Below are positions 1 to 12,400 of a stretch of 64,000 bases of DNA, one piece after another. The notes under the pieces are model-generated. The model saw only the letters and a list, made by a program, of their open reading frames with translations. It did not search any database and was not told the DNA's origin. The translations under genes and the position numbers were made by a program. The DNA comes from Sipunculus nudus (Eukaryota; Annelida; Sipuncula; Golfingiida; Sipunculidae): NCBI GenBank assembly GCA_026874595.1, contig CM049310.1, forward strand, positions 40,245,558 through 40,309,557, written 5' to 3'. How positions within the stretch are numbered: position 1 is the stretch's first letter; every line of letters begins with the position of its first letter.

Positions 1-607
1 CAGGAAAAAAACGTGCCATGGTCAAATTTGGGCAAAATTTAAGGTACCAATTTTTTATTTTTATTAATATTTTAGGAAATTTAAAAGATTTTCATCTAAT
101 TTTGGGTATACAATTTAATTTTGATTAATTAAAGTTATATTACTGGAAAAAAGGTTGATAGCTTTAACATTTTTTGTGTTAAGTGATCAAATATCTTTCC
201 TGATTTTTTACAAAATGCATTATGTTTGGGCCCATAACTTTTTTAAATTAAATAATACAGACATAATTTGTGGCATGTACATAGGAACTATATAGAGGAA
301 TATTTATGGTAAATATGAGGGAAAACAGATGAGTGGTTTTGATAATAGGCAGTCCTGGAGTGTGAAAATAGGTTTTTAATAAAAAATTGAGGTTTTCCCT
401 TAATTTCTCAAAGGAACGAAGTTGCAAAGACTCAGTTTTCGGCTTGGTAGGAGATCTTGAGGACATCTATCATTATGCCGAATTTTGGATTCCCAGGTCT
501 TACGGTTTCAAAACGTGCCACATCTACGGACGGACGGACGGACAGACGGACGGACGACGGACAATGGACCACGACTATAGCTCAGATGACTTATAGTCAG
601 CTGAGCT
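1..607 (-). mobile_element. Family 1 repeat, 5' part, truncated by the window edge
   Basis: This copy lies in reverse orientation; its 5' end is at 607 and its body runs off the left edge. The 29-nt terminal hairpin is at 579-607, followed inward by a GGAC/GTCC tetramer tract (about 526-560) and the shared body that ends in 'reverse' form near position 1. The same order of blocks recurs at 7298, 24214, 25210 and 53412. An open frame of about 70 codons inside it is shared by other copies only because the DNA is shared; I do not regard it as a gene. Confidence 0.75.
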
Positions 608-1102
608 AAAAAACATTGTATTTCTGATCCTTAAATCTAAATCAACTATTTTTGGGATGAAATAAGCTCTATAGCTTCAGCAGTCAACATATTTATTTAG
701 TAAATAGATTCCGGACTAAACAGATGGTCCAGTCCAAACCTTCTACATATTAATCAATAGCCTACTGACTTAATTCTCCGCATATACATCGTTGTATACA
801 TCTGAACCCCCCGAACCCCCCCCCCCCCCCCAGCCTACGGGCCTGGTATCCAGCTTTTGCGTTCATGGATATGCAAGAGGAGTAAGCTGTGTATGTATAC
901 ATGTGCGCGTACTTGCGTGAACTGGTAGACATATGTAGTGGAACAATTTAAATGATCTATCAGGTCTTCCTAAAAAGGAGAACCGAATCCCTGGGTTCAC
1001 ATGGACCCTATGAATGCACATGGAAACAACCATGATGCTATAAAAGATCAAATTCTTTATCATTTCATCTCGTGATAAAAATATGATAAATAAAAAAGGT
1101 CA
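608..1102. other. Upstream flank of the SNX19-like gene, no gene seen
   Basis: AT-rich sequence with a homopolymer C tract at about 808-831. No coding exon, RNA gene or recognisable repeat family was found. The promoter of the downstream gene may lie here or just after, but no core promoter motif is convincing. Confidence 0.4.
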
Positions 1103-1103
1103 T

Positions 1104-1199
1104 TTTTGTTACGTAGTCTTTCCAACAGACGCCAGGTGTCGCTACTGATCAGAGCAGTAGCGGTACCTGGCGTCTGTTGAAGAGACTATTTTGTTACGT
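1104..1199. mobile_element. Fold-back insertion with 11-bp flanking direct repeats
   Basis: Positions 1115-1187 form a near-perfect inverted repeat: arms of about 33 nt starting AGTCTTTCCAACAGACGCC, separated by about 7 nt. The hairpin is flanked on both sides by the direct repeat TTTTGTTACGT (1104-1114 and 1189-1199), as expected for a target-site duplication. No coding capacity. It lies 235 bp before the SNX19-like start codon, so it may sit in the promoter or 5' UTR. Family not recognised. Confidence 0.6.
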
Positions 1200-1434
1200 T
1201 TCTCGTTCAGATTAGTACTGTTTTTCACGATAGGTGCCGCTATTGTACTTTGATGCGCAATTTGGGTAATTTGGGTAAAGAGAGGGGGCGTTGATCGCTC
1301 TGGGTAAGGAAGACAGGTCACTGGTAAACAGTCAAATGACCACAAGACGAGAAGCAAAAGATGGATCACACAGCGGTACAAACGTCCAGAAACTTTGATA
1401 AATAACCACTGGGCATTGATCCTACGTCTGCATC

Positions 1435-3462
1435 ATGCTGACAAACACACACATTTATTTGACGGTGGGAGTAGCGGTAATATCCGCAGTGTTTTTGTGG
1501 GCCTGGCTTGCGTTAGAGTCTGTTTTCTTGTTTCCAGTCGCATTGACAGTGTTATATGTCATATCATATCCACTTGGGGCAGCTTGCCTTGATGTTTTGC
1601 TTAAACGCAGACAGTGTCTAAATACATTATTCCTGTTAGATATACTGGATTTAATTGATATTATCCAGGATACTTTGCAGCAGCTGGATTTATTTCAGGG
1701 GGAAACTAAAGACAAATGTGAAAAACATGGCACCCACAGTATGTGTGTTGTAGAACCAGTTAAAAAGTCATCCGACCCACACGATGAAGTGAATGTTATA
1801 GTGGACTATGTCATCAGAGATTTTTTTAAAAGTTGGTATTTCTGTTTGAGTAATTACTCAGAATGTGTTTCTGATGCACATATTTTGTTGCAGCAACTTG
1901 CCCGGAAATTTGTAAGTAAAAGTTCTGGAGTAAACCTTGAGCTCTTAGTGAAAAAATGTGTATTATTATACCTGTCTCACTTGAAAGCATTTCAAGAAGC
2001 ACAACAATATTATATACAACAGCCTACATTCCGTAAAAAGGGGACCCTTACAGAGAGCAGCTACAAAAAAATTAAAAGTGTCCCAGAGGCTTTTGTGAAA
2101 TTAGGAAAAGGTCATGTTGCGTTGACTAAAGACAGAAATGAAATTGTGTATCTTCGGGCACTTGTAGAGATGATTGTTCGCAATATGGTGCCACCAAATT
2201 TGTATCGATGTGAGCCAGCAAGAGAGATGGTTATAGAAGTGCTTGCTTGTGATTTGCTCCTGCCGGTGATAGAACTGATGAGCCAGCCAGACTGGCTGAA
2301 AGATGCAGTTATCAAAGTGCTCAGTGAGGATGAAGTGGTCATGAAATGTACATTATGTGACAGCAGTAGTCCTGTTTCAGATTGTCCAAGCCGAAGTACA
2401 GATGTAATTGAGCAAAGTAACAATGAGACGGCTTCATCAGCAGTTTTATCAGGATCAAAGACCAGTGATTTCCAGTGCACAAGAAATCCAGTGTTGCCTG
2501 AACTTGATCAATGCAGTATGCAGAGAGTGCCAAGTGAACAAGAGTCTGAAGTACCAATTACAGAAAAAGGCTGCAGTAGCCAATCCTCAGGAAATCCAGA
2601 GCCAGAAGAAAAGAGTGAGAGTGTTTACTCATACGAGAACAGCGAGGATAATGGTCAGGTCAGCTATGTTTGTGAAGCATTGTCACAACATTTTCTATTG
2701 GCTGGTGCTAAATCAAGTGATATCAAACCCAAACCTCCAAAGAGACTGTCACATCGAAGAAGTTTCAGCGATGGCCAGATGGATACATTTAAACAGAGAC
2801 CATGCACACTTGACGTTGATAGTTGTTTTACAAGCAGTATTTCTGGTGATATGAAAACAATTTCCAAGCCAACTCCAAGAGATAGTTTGACCAAGCTAGT
2901 TGATGAGTTAGAGGAACATTACAGGTCCCCATCAGTACAAAATATTGTATATGCTGATTCTCCAGATATGCTGACTGCCAGTTTAGATGGGTTGCATCAC
3001 AAGGCATCAGATCATATGATTTTCAAACCCAAGCTATTTGATGCTGATACAGATATTGAAACCTCATCATTAGTCAGTTCCCTCAGTGACAGCAGCACAG
3101 GAGTCAATCAGGATGTGTCAGGTGATACACAGTCAGCCAATGAAAGTGTTCATTCAAAATCAAGTGACAGCAGGTCAGCCAATGAGAGTGTTCATTCAAA
3201 ATCAGGTGACAACCAATCGGCCAATCAGAGCATATATTCAAATGCTGAATCCTCTTCTGGGACATCTTATGTTGAAATTTGTGAGCACCACCCAGTGGAT
3301 ACAGAATCTACACAGGCTGATGCTGAAAGTCCTGTAATAATTTCTGATAATGCATTCGAAGGCACAGGTCCACAGTTTCTCTTTGTAGACATAGCTGTAG
3401 TTGACACTGAGGTGCGCCCTGAACCAGGGGGAAATGGCAGATTTGTGCTTTATATAATCCAG
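1435..3462 (+). CDS. SNX19: SNX19-like coding exon 1 (membrane hairpin, PXA, linker, start of PX)
   Basis: A 2028-nt exon ending in phase 0 at CCAG|GTAAAT. The start at 1435 (CATC-ATG-C) is the first ATG of the open frame and directly precedes the hydrophobic N-terminus (residues about 5-26 and 28-50), which fits an ER membrane hairpin. The PXA domain follows from residue about 118. From residue about 300 the sequence becomes Ser/Glu-rich and of low complexity. The exon closes within the first PX strands (VDIAVVDTEVRPEPGG). The frame reads on into the intron for a few codons only. Confidence 0.95.
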
Positions 3463-6400
3463 GTAAATATTTGAATTAAACCTTTACAAATTTGAAATTT
3501 AAGGTAAGCCTGAATTGACTGTCATCAGTCACATGGCCTGAAAATTTAAAATATTCATGAAATTTAAAATGGGAAATTGAAGTGCTGAAGTGTCCTCTAT
3601 TATGATTTACATGTATCATTTAACTGAATATGGTTCACCTTGAGGTCACCAATAATTTGTTGAAGGATTAGTCTGCATGCAGTATGAACATTAATTTTTG
3701 TTTTTCAGTACCAAGCTTGGCACCAGCTAAAAGACAGCCATTCATGGATAATACAGGAACACTGTGTCAGTAGGCGGTACAGAGAATTTGTCACACTGCA
3801 TGAACGGCTCGAGGATCACCCTCACTTCAAGAAACATATGAAAGGTAAGGACATAATGTCCTCAGTGTGTGTCAGTATACTGTGGTTACCTTTTTGTTTG
3901 CGAGGGTTTCAAATTCGTGATATTCGTGAAAAGGGAAATGTCATGAAAATAAAACCAATATGAATAAGAGGATTGTCATGGTAAAAAAGGTATAAGATTG
4001 ATATATAATATAAATAATAACAGATGATATTCATTGTTAAAAGATTGCTAATATATATAATATCAGCTCTTTAAAATTACCTGCAACTAATAAACAGTTA
4101 TTACAATTTGTTCCATGTGCCCTTGTCTAAACTGCCTTGTAGCTCATTAACATTTATTTCTTCATTGCTTAGAAATTTTGTTTGCTGACAAGATGGTCTA
4201 TGAAATATTTCAGTTTCATTTTTATTTGATTCAGGAATCAAAGGACCTAAGAAATGGTTGACTTTGCCATTTGGAACACTCGATCCTAAAGTTGTGGACT
4301 CTCGTCGCACCTTCCTACAAGGCTACCTTAAGGTGATACTCTCACTTATACAAGACCTTTTGTGATCCTAATATTTCACCTTTTAACAGTACGGACCTCG
4401 ATAGAGTGGTCGCATTTTAGAGGTGCTCATTTAAGTAAGGTGCTATATAAAGAGCAATGAAGAATCATGATGTGTTGAATAAACCAATTTAGGCTTTTGT
4501 TAAGCCAACAACAGTGAGGATGAAAAGCAGACTACTTCCAGACTAAAGTAAACAGGATTAGTATAATCAGGTGAAGATGCAAACCAAGTGCGGATACAGC
4601 CTTATATTTGGCTGAGAGACTATTCCAATGATTGAATGTCCCTTAATATTAGATGATCAGGTACTATCTAACTTCAGATACCAGCCACATCTGGCAGTTC
4701 CAATACAAAAATTTATATCATGATGTATGGCTGTACTGGTGAATCATAACAGTCTTAATTATCAGTGGATAGCCGTGCACACAGTTTAATTAGGGAACAT
4801 TCCATTTCTGTATACCAGAATACTGTATACTGTATAATATATGCCACACACCATACAGGGCTACAAGTTCACCCTGCTGCATGCAAACTCGCTGTGCCGA
4901 CACACATAGTGGGTAGTACTCTGATGTCACAGTATGATGTCACTACTCTGACTCGCTTCACTGGTGCTAATACACAGAATGGTTATGGATCTGCTGTAGC
5001 TCCATGGATAGAGCAGACGACCAGCAATCTGAAGATCATGGGTTCGATTCCAGTCGGCAGTGAACCAACTCTTCTGTGTGTTCATGTTCCATTTATATAG
5101 AATTATTCACCTTACTATATGTATTAAAGTGAATACTTTGATTTGCTTGATTATTTTGACAGCTGAAATGACAAGAAATTATACAGAAATCGTTTTTACA
5201 ATTGCAGAGTCTTACAAAGAAAGAAGTGATATGCAATAGCTTGGCACTTCGAGAATTTCTGGCATATGAAGGTGATTCAAGGATTGCTTTTGTTAAACAG
5301 GCATTGGAGGTACCTAGAATTGACAAGGTATGATTTCTAGAAGAATTCCAGATCTTATCTTCTCTTGCTAATCTTACTGTTTTCCAGTTATGAGTGTCTG
5401 TTTTCTTAATCCCCCACATGTAACTACAGGTGAAACATGGGAGCAGGGCTCATTATTAACTTTTGAAAGCACTTTCCCAAGTAATATCTAGCTTTTATTT
5501 GCCCTATATGAATTTTAACTTGCCCTACAACAATTATTGTTTGCAGCCACAACATAAGGTGTGTTCACATGGCTGTACCAGTATTGCATGTTTCATTGCA
5601 GGTGCAAAAAAAAAATCTTTATTTGTTATATTTCTCTTTAGTATTTGTACAGATAAACATAAGTACTGGAAATTAAAATTAAGGGGTATTATCAGAATGA
5701 TTAAATTTATCGAAGAACTGATGCTATTTAAATTGTTCTGTAATCAGTCAAGAACTAATTGCTGTTGCCTTGAGCTGGGAATTTGGTAGTTGTGTGAGGA
5801 AAGAAAGAATATTTTGTAATTAAAAATATTATTTCCCAGCAAGATGGTATGAAATTCTAATGTCTACTTAACATGACATTAGAATACACTTATTGTGGCC
5901 CACCATTTGTTTCCTACAATTAAGTGTCTACAGAATTTTATCCATTTAATCCAGGTAATTCACCTCCAGAATCAATAACATGGACAAGAACTTTCACATG
6001 AAACCACGGTCAGGGCCTGGCAGAATATGGTGATAATAGGGGAATTATGTAAAAGTACCAGACAGGCAAATGTTTACGGCATAAAATAAAAACGTTTTTA
6101 CAGGGGCAGAGAAACAGAAACAACTTCTGGAGTAGGCTAATAAATAATGCTAAAACTTTTTTCTGAGATTATGTATGTTTGTTAGCGTCCTTTGCCAATG
6201 ATATCATGCAGTGATGTCACACATGTACTTGAAAAGTAATCTAGTACTTTTCAAATAAAAGTCAGGCAAGTTATCATGGAGGCATTATTCCTGATCTGTA
6301 TTTCATTGCACAGGTTTGCATAAGCCCTGTAGGCCTTGTTATTATCATGAAAATGATAGATAATTTTACCGTGGTATAAAGTGATATCTTAATATCAGTA

Positions 6401-9400
6401 TCTGGCCTGTTAATGCCAGCGCCTGTCAACATATCACAGATGTCAGTACCCTCCGCCATCTTTCTTGGTCCACCCATAAATAAGCTGGCAAAAGCCCCAG
6501 AGTTTTCAGAGTAGGGAAGTTAAAGATATAATTATTGCAGCTGTAAGATGTAACATTTCATTTTTCATGGTTCACATCAGATGTAACAGTGTATTCAGAC
6601 TAGAAATATTATATATATATAGCAAAGGTTGTTTATTTGTAGGCTGCTTAATATAATAATAATGCAAAATATTATCATTTTAGGCAATCTTTAAAGGAGT
6701 GACCACTGTGTTCAACAAAATTACAAATATCCTGCCAAACATAACTGAAGGTAACATGGATGACCCAGTCAGAGGTCACTCAGTCAGAAAGAGGAAGATA
6801 CAGCCAGCACTGGATGTCTCTAACTGGACAGATGTAGACGCAGTCAATATGGACTTTGATGAACCCAGTCAGGTCAGTTTACCCTGCCCTCTATCAGCAA
6901 CCTTCTTTTTCAAAGTACTTTTTATTCTCTTGAGTTTTAGATATGTGAAAGTAAATATAGAATAAGATTAAGATCAATTAGGGATAGGACATAGCTTGGT
7001 GATAAGGGGGTTGGACTTTGGAGCCGAAGGTCCCCATGGAACCCAGCTGGTGCCTCAGTAGCATAATGGTTGAATCTCATTAGAATGTCTTAAAAACAGG
7101 TTATGACTTCTGGATGATTCACAACCCTGTGCATATAAATCCTGAAATCCATAAGGCTTAAGAATAAATTATCACTCCTATCACATAGATACCTTCACCC
7201 TCATTCAATAGACAGTGCCACCAATAGCCATTTACCTATCTTTTTAAAAAAAAAAAAGATAAATCTTATATTGACCCTTACTGATGGAGACATTTTTAGC
7301 TCAGCTGACTATAAGTCATCTGAGCTATAGTCGTCGCCATTGTCCGTCGTCCATCTGTCTGTCCGTCCGTCCGTAGATGTGGCACGTTTTGAAACCTTAA
7401 GACCTAGGAATCCAAAATTCAGCATAATGTTAGATGTCTCCTAAATCTCCAAGCTGAAAACGGGGTCTTTGCGACTTCGTTCCTTTGAGAAATTAAGGAA
7501 AAACCTCAATTTTTAGTGAACCTGTGAGCTAATGCGATGGTGCGGCGTTGTGCGTCGTGCATCGTCTGTATGTTAACCATAGCTATCTCAAAAATGGCAG
7601 AAGCTAGCATCACCAAATTTATTGCATATAAACAGTCATCTGACAAACTCTATTGGATTTTGTTTATTTTTTTTCTATCTGCATTTTCTTAGATTTTATA
7701 GGGAAAAGGCTAAAAAAGCTTTAAAAATCTTCTTCTCCGAAACTGTCCAGCCAAATTGTCCAATATTTCACAGAAATGATCCCTGGAACAATCTGTCTTA
7801 AGTTTGTTCAAATGGTTCCAGTTCGGAGGTTTTTGGCCCAGTTACAGGAGGTTGAACTTAGTCATCTGTCCAAAAAAGCACACTAAAATTAAAATCTCAG
7901 AAACGGCTAGAGCTATAATCACCAAATTTTATACCAATGTTTGTCACATATGTCATATCTGAAATTGAGGTATTGGTGGCGCCACCTACATTGATTTTTT
8001 TTCACAAGTGAAAATGTAATTTTAAACTCTTCTAGCTTGTACACTGATTTATGATGAAACTGATTAAGCTGATTGGTTTAAACTTTACAAGAATTATTCT
8101 ATGGTAGGGTTCTGCCAGTTTTATAAGAATAGATTGGGTAAATACAGCTTTAAAAAACATTGTAGCCAATTGAAAAAGGCTCTCTGTGTTTGAAAACAGA
8201 TTTGACAACATGTGAAGGGGTCACTCAGTACAATCAAGTGGGGTCCAGACATCACCATGGCAACTGATCTGGCTCTGGCGGGTGTCTAGAAAATGTGTCT
8301 GGACGTCTAGACACAATGTCTAGATGCAGAATTCCCAGATTATTGGAACTATATCTTTCAACTGTTTGAAAAAACTTGGTTTGCATTTTAAGCAAATCGG
8401 GTTTATCATCAGGTCACATGTGAACTGCTGCGCCCTCATTTTTGGTTGACCTCTGACTTTTCCTCGCTGCCCAGCGTCCAATTGTGCGTCTGTTTCCACA
8501 CATAAACCCACATATCTCGGACATCGTTTGACCAATCAGGCTAAAAATTGTGCACAAATGTAGCCCTTTGATAGCTTTATAACATACACTAAAAATGGTG
8601 GCGCCACCTGCAACAATTTTTGCACAGCGTCCATCTGTTCACCTGCCTTGGGATAAAAATCACTCATATCTAAGCAGTGGTTTTACTTATCCAGCTAAAA
8701 TTTTGCAGGTTTATACATCCTGGACAATTTTCTCGATTTTATGACAGGTGGCACCACCAACATTCACGTTTACACTGCAGACATCCATGCTAATATGCAA
8801 CACACCTCATTCTATTCCCCTTGCCACTTTATTTATGCCTCACTTCACCTGTCTCACTCTAATTTCTGCAGATACACATAGTCGCTTGTCGACTACCCAT
8901 ATTCTAGTTTAAAATGTCCTAGTCTGAAACTTGCAGGTCCCAAAAGTCCACTTTGCTGAAATCATAATGACTTAGGTAGATATGCAAGACTTAAGAGGAT
9001 CAATATCAAATCTTAAAAATAAACCTCCATTCATACTCCCAAACTTTGCACAGGTTTGCATTAGGCCTGTTGTCCTTGTTTATTAAAAACCTATTTTCAC
9101 ACTTCAGGACAGCCTAATATCAAAACCACTCATCTGTTTTTCCTCATATTTCCCATAAATATTCCTCTATATAGTTCCTATGTACATACCAGAAATTAGG
9201 TCTGTATTATATAATTTAAAAAAGTTATGGGCTCAAACATAATGCATTTTGTAAAAATCAGGAAAGATATTTGATCGCTTGACACAAAACGTGTTAAAGC
9301 TTAGGACTTTTTTCCAGTAATATGACTTTAATTAATCAAAATTAAATTGTATAACCAAAATTAGATCAAAATCTTTTAAATTTTTTAAAGCAGTGGTTTT

Positions 9401-12400
9401 ACTTATCCACCTGAAATTTTGCATGTGTATACATCCTGGAAAGCTTTCTTGATTTTATGACAGGTGGCGCCACCTACATTCACGCTTAAGCTGCAGACAT
9501 CCAAGCTCATATCTCGGGAACCGTTTGACCAGTTGGGCCAAAATTTTGCATGTGTATAGATCTCCCACAACTCTTTATCATACGCAAAACTGGTGGCGCC
9601 ACCTGCAAACAATTTTGCACAGTGTCCATCTGTTCATCTGCCTTGGGATAAAATCACTCATATCTCGGCAGTGGTTTGACTTATCCACCTGAAATTTTGC
9701 AGGTTTGTACATCCTTGACAGCTTCCTTGTTTATGACAGGTGGCGCCACTTACATTCAAATTTACGCTGCAGACATCCAAGCTTATATCTCAGGAACCAT
9801 TTGACCGATTGGGCAAAAATTTTGCATGTTTATAGATCTCACATAGCTCTTTATCATATGCAAAACTGTTGGCGCTACCTGCAATCATTTTTGCACAGCT
9901 TCCGTCTGTTTGTTTGCCGTGGGATAAAATCACTCATATCTCGGCAGTGGTTTGTCATATCTGCCTAAAATTTTGCAGGTTTATACATCTTGGATAGCTT
10001 TCTGGATTTTGTGGCAGGTGGCACCACCTACATAATGTATACACTGCAGACATTCAGGCTTATATCTCAGGACTGGTTTGACATATCCCTTGAAATTTTG
10101 CATGTGTATGGATCTCTTATAGCTCTTTATCATACACAAAATTGGTGGTGCCACCTGCCCCCATTATGCACTGCGTCTGTCTGTTTGTCTGCCATGGGAT
10201 AAAATCACTCATATTTCAGTAGTGGTTTGACCTATCTGCCTAAAATTTTGCAGGTTTATACATCTTGGACAGCTTTCTGGATTTTGTGGCAGGTGGCACC
10301 ACCTACATTATGTATACACTGCAGACATTCAGGCTTATATCTCAGGACTGGTTTGACATATCCCTCTGAAATTTTGCATGTGTATGGATCTCACATAGCT
10401 CTTTATCATACACAAAATTGGTGGTGCCACCTGCCACCATTTTTGCACTGCGTCTGTCTGTTTGTCTGCCATGGGATAAAATCACTCATATCTCAGTAAT
10501 GGTTTGACTCATCTGCCTAAAACTTTGCATGTTTATACATCTTGGACAGCTTTCTGGATTTGTGGTAGGTGGCGCAAGCTACATAAACATTTCGGCTGCA
10601 GACATCCAGGCTATTATGCAACACACCTCACTCTATTTTCCCTTGCCACTCAATCCATGCCTCACTTCACCTTTCCCACTCTGATTTTGGTGGATACAGG
10701 TTCGCATTAGGCCTGTAGGCCTTGTCCAAAATTAAGCTGAGCGATGTGACCCATGGGTCCCTTGTTCTTAGAAACAAATACTGGCAGATTTGTTACAGAA
10801 ATTCTGTTATGGACCCTGTTGAACTGGTCAGTTCACAATAGATTTACATCTTATCTTCCTCTACCATATTTAATTGACTTGTTGACATGATTTTTATACT
10901 TAAGTACTGGCCAGTAATAGCGAGTATGGTTGGAATTTTGTTTTTAAATTTGCTTGTTGATGGCACTGTCTATTACATGAGGATAAAGTTACCTATATGA
11001 TTAAAAAAATATGTTATTCTTTTAGTGATTTCAGGCTGTATATGCATAATTTAGGAAGAATTCAGAAATCACAACTAGTTGATAAGACAGAGTGAATCTC
11101 CCAGGTTCTATGTTGGTTTCATCATTTGGTTTCTGAGGCAATTACAGGGTTCAAATCTAGCACCTGTAGCTTCAAAGTCCTATGCCTCAGCCACTAGGCC
11201 ACATCTTACCCCTGGTGTGAGTGTTAATAATTGATAATGGTTCAGAATTATGACTGAGGATATTGCCTAGAGAATTGAATTAGTGCTGTTTGTATACAAT
11301 TTAAAGTTTACATTAATTTTTGACACATATCTCTTCTTTTGTCAATTGTTAAAATGCTACAGTTATTTATTACATATTTCAAACACTTATTTTTTTAAAA
11401 CTCAGATGACAAAGTGATAAGTAAAGATGGTGACACCAATACACAAACGCTTCAGATGCATGTAATATACCATATCAGCTTGTATTTCTTTTACAGAATT
11501 GTTCATCCCAAGCAGAGAAGGTCTTGTCTGTCCTGAATGATACAGTGTACACTGAAAAGGAAGGGGAGTATCATGATCCTTCCTCAGAGGGTACTGTCAG
11601 CGAATTCCACGATGCGGTGGATTTCACGTTTGCCCGAGTGTTCCCTCGAACGGAGGGTGATGGCTGTGAACAAAAAGAAACACATGAAGAACCAGGTAAT
11701 GTGTGTGTTCAGCTCAGCTGACTTACATCCACACTGAGCTATAGCAATGGGTGTTTGTGTGTCCTGCTTACATCTATAAATTACCATGGCACAAATCATA
11801 ACAGTCATACTTTTTACTTGACAGCCAGATATGTCTGGATAAAATATCTGTAAAACCCATATTAGGTCACAAATATAACTTTTTATTACCTTGGTTAGTC
11901 CCAATTTTTGTTAGGTCAATAATTCAAGTGTACTTCTGTCACACTTTTTACTTGACGGCCACGTATGTCTGGATGAAATATCTGTAAAAACCCATATTAC
12001 CGGTAGATAAAAAATATCACTTTATATAGTACCTTGGTTAGTCAGAATTTTTGTTACGTCATCAAATTCAAGTGTACTTCTGTCAAACTTTTTACTTGAC
12101 AGCCAGATATGTCTGGATGAAATATCTATAAAAACCCATATTAGGTCACAAATATCACTTTTTAGTACCTTGGTTAGTCAGAATTTTTGTTAGGTCATCA
12201 ATTTCAAGTGTACTTCTGTCAGACCTGTTTCTATTACACCATGGAAACTATGAACAAAATCTTGCTAACCCTTTTACGAAAAATTCAGTTGCAACTGTTA
12301 CATTTCACTGTACTTCCTCCATTTTTTTTAAAGATTAATATAGATATGCATGTTTAACTTTGATATTTTATCTGCCACATATTATTGGTGGTATCCCCCA

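Larger units (their letters stand above)
7298..10766 (+). mobile_element. Family 1 repeat with nested family 2 insertions (intron 5 of SNX19-like gene)
   Basis: The 5' end is at 7298 after a T run: hairpin 7298-7326, GTCC tetramers (about 7358-7375), then the body shared with 1-607 and 25210-27972. The body is interrupted at 7515-9080 by a family 2 element and resumes at 9081. A second family 2 fragment with a tandem array occupies about 9390-10728. The family 1 3' end then follows (AAGCTGAGCG at about 10733, GACCCATGGGTCCCTTGTT ending at 10766). No transposase or Rep/helicase reading frame is seen, so it is non-autonomous. Confidence 0.75.

Noticed and set aside
248-466. Minus-strand frame whose peptide resembles frames at 25336-25521, 26001-26201 and 53099-53281
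   Set aside because: All lie in the same segment of family 1; the likeness is explained by shared DNA, and stops and shifts differ between copies.
4985-5075. Functional tRNA gene
   Set aside because: A and B boxes are present but no proper acceptor stem or anticodon arm can be drawn, so a SINE head is more likely.
9705-10710. Four successive similar plus-strand frames (GGTTYIMYT-like)
   Set aside because: Repeat units of the 276-bp array, each with its own stop; not a tandem gene family.
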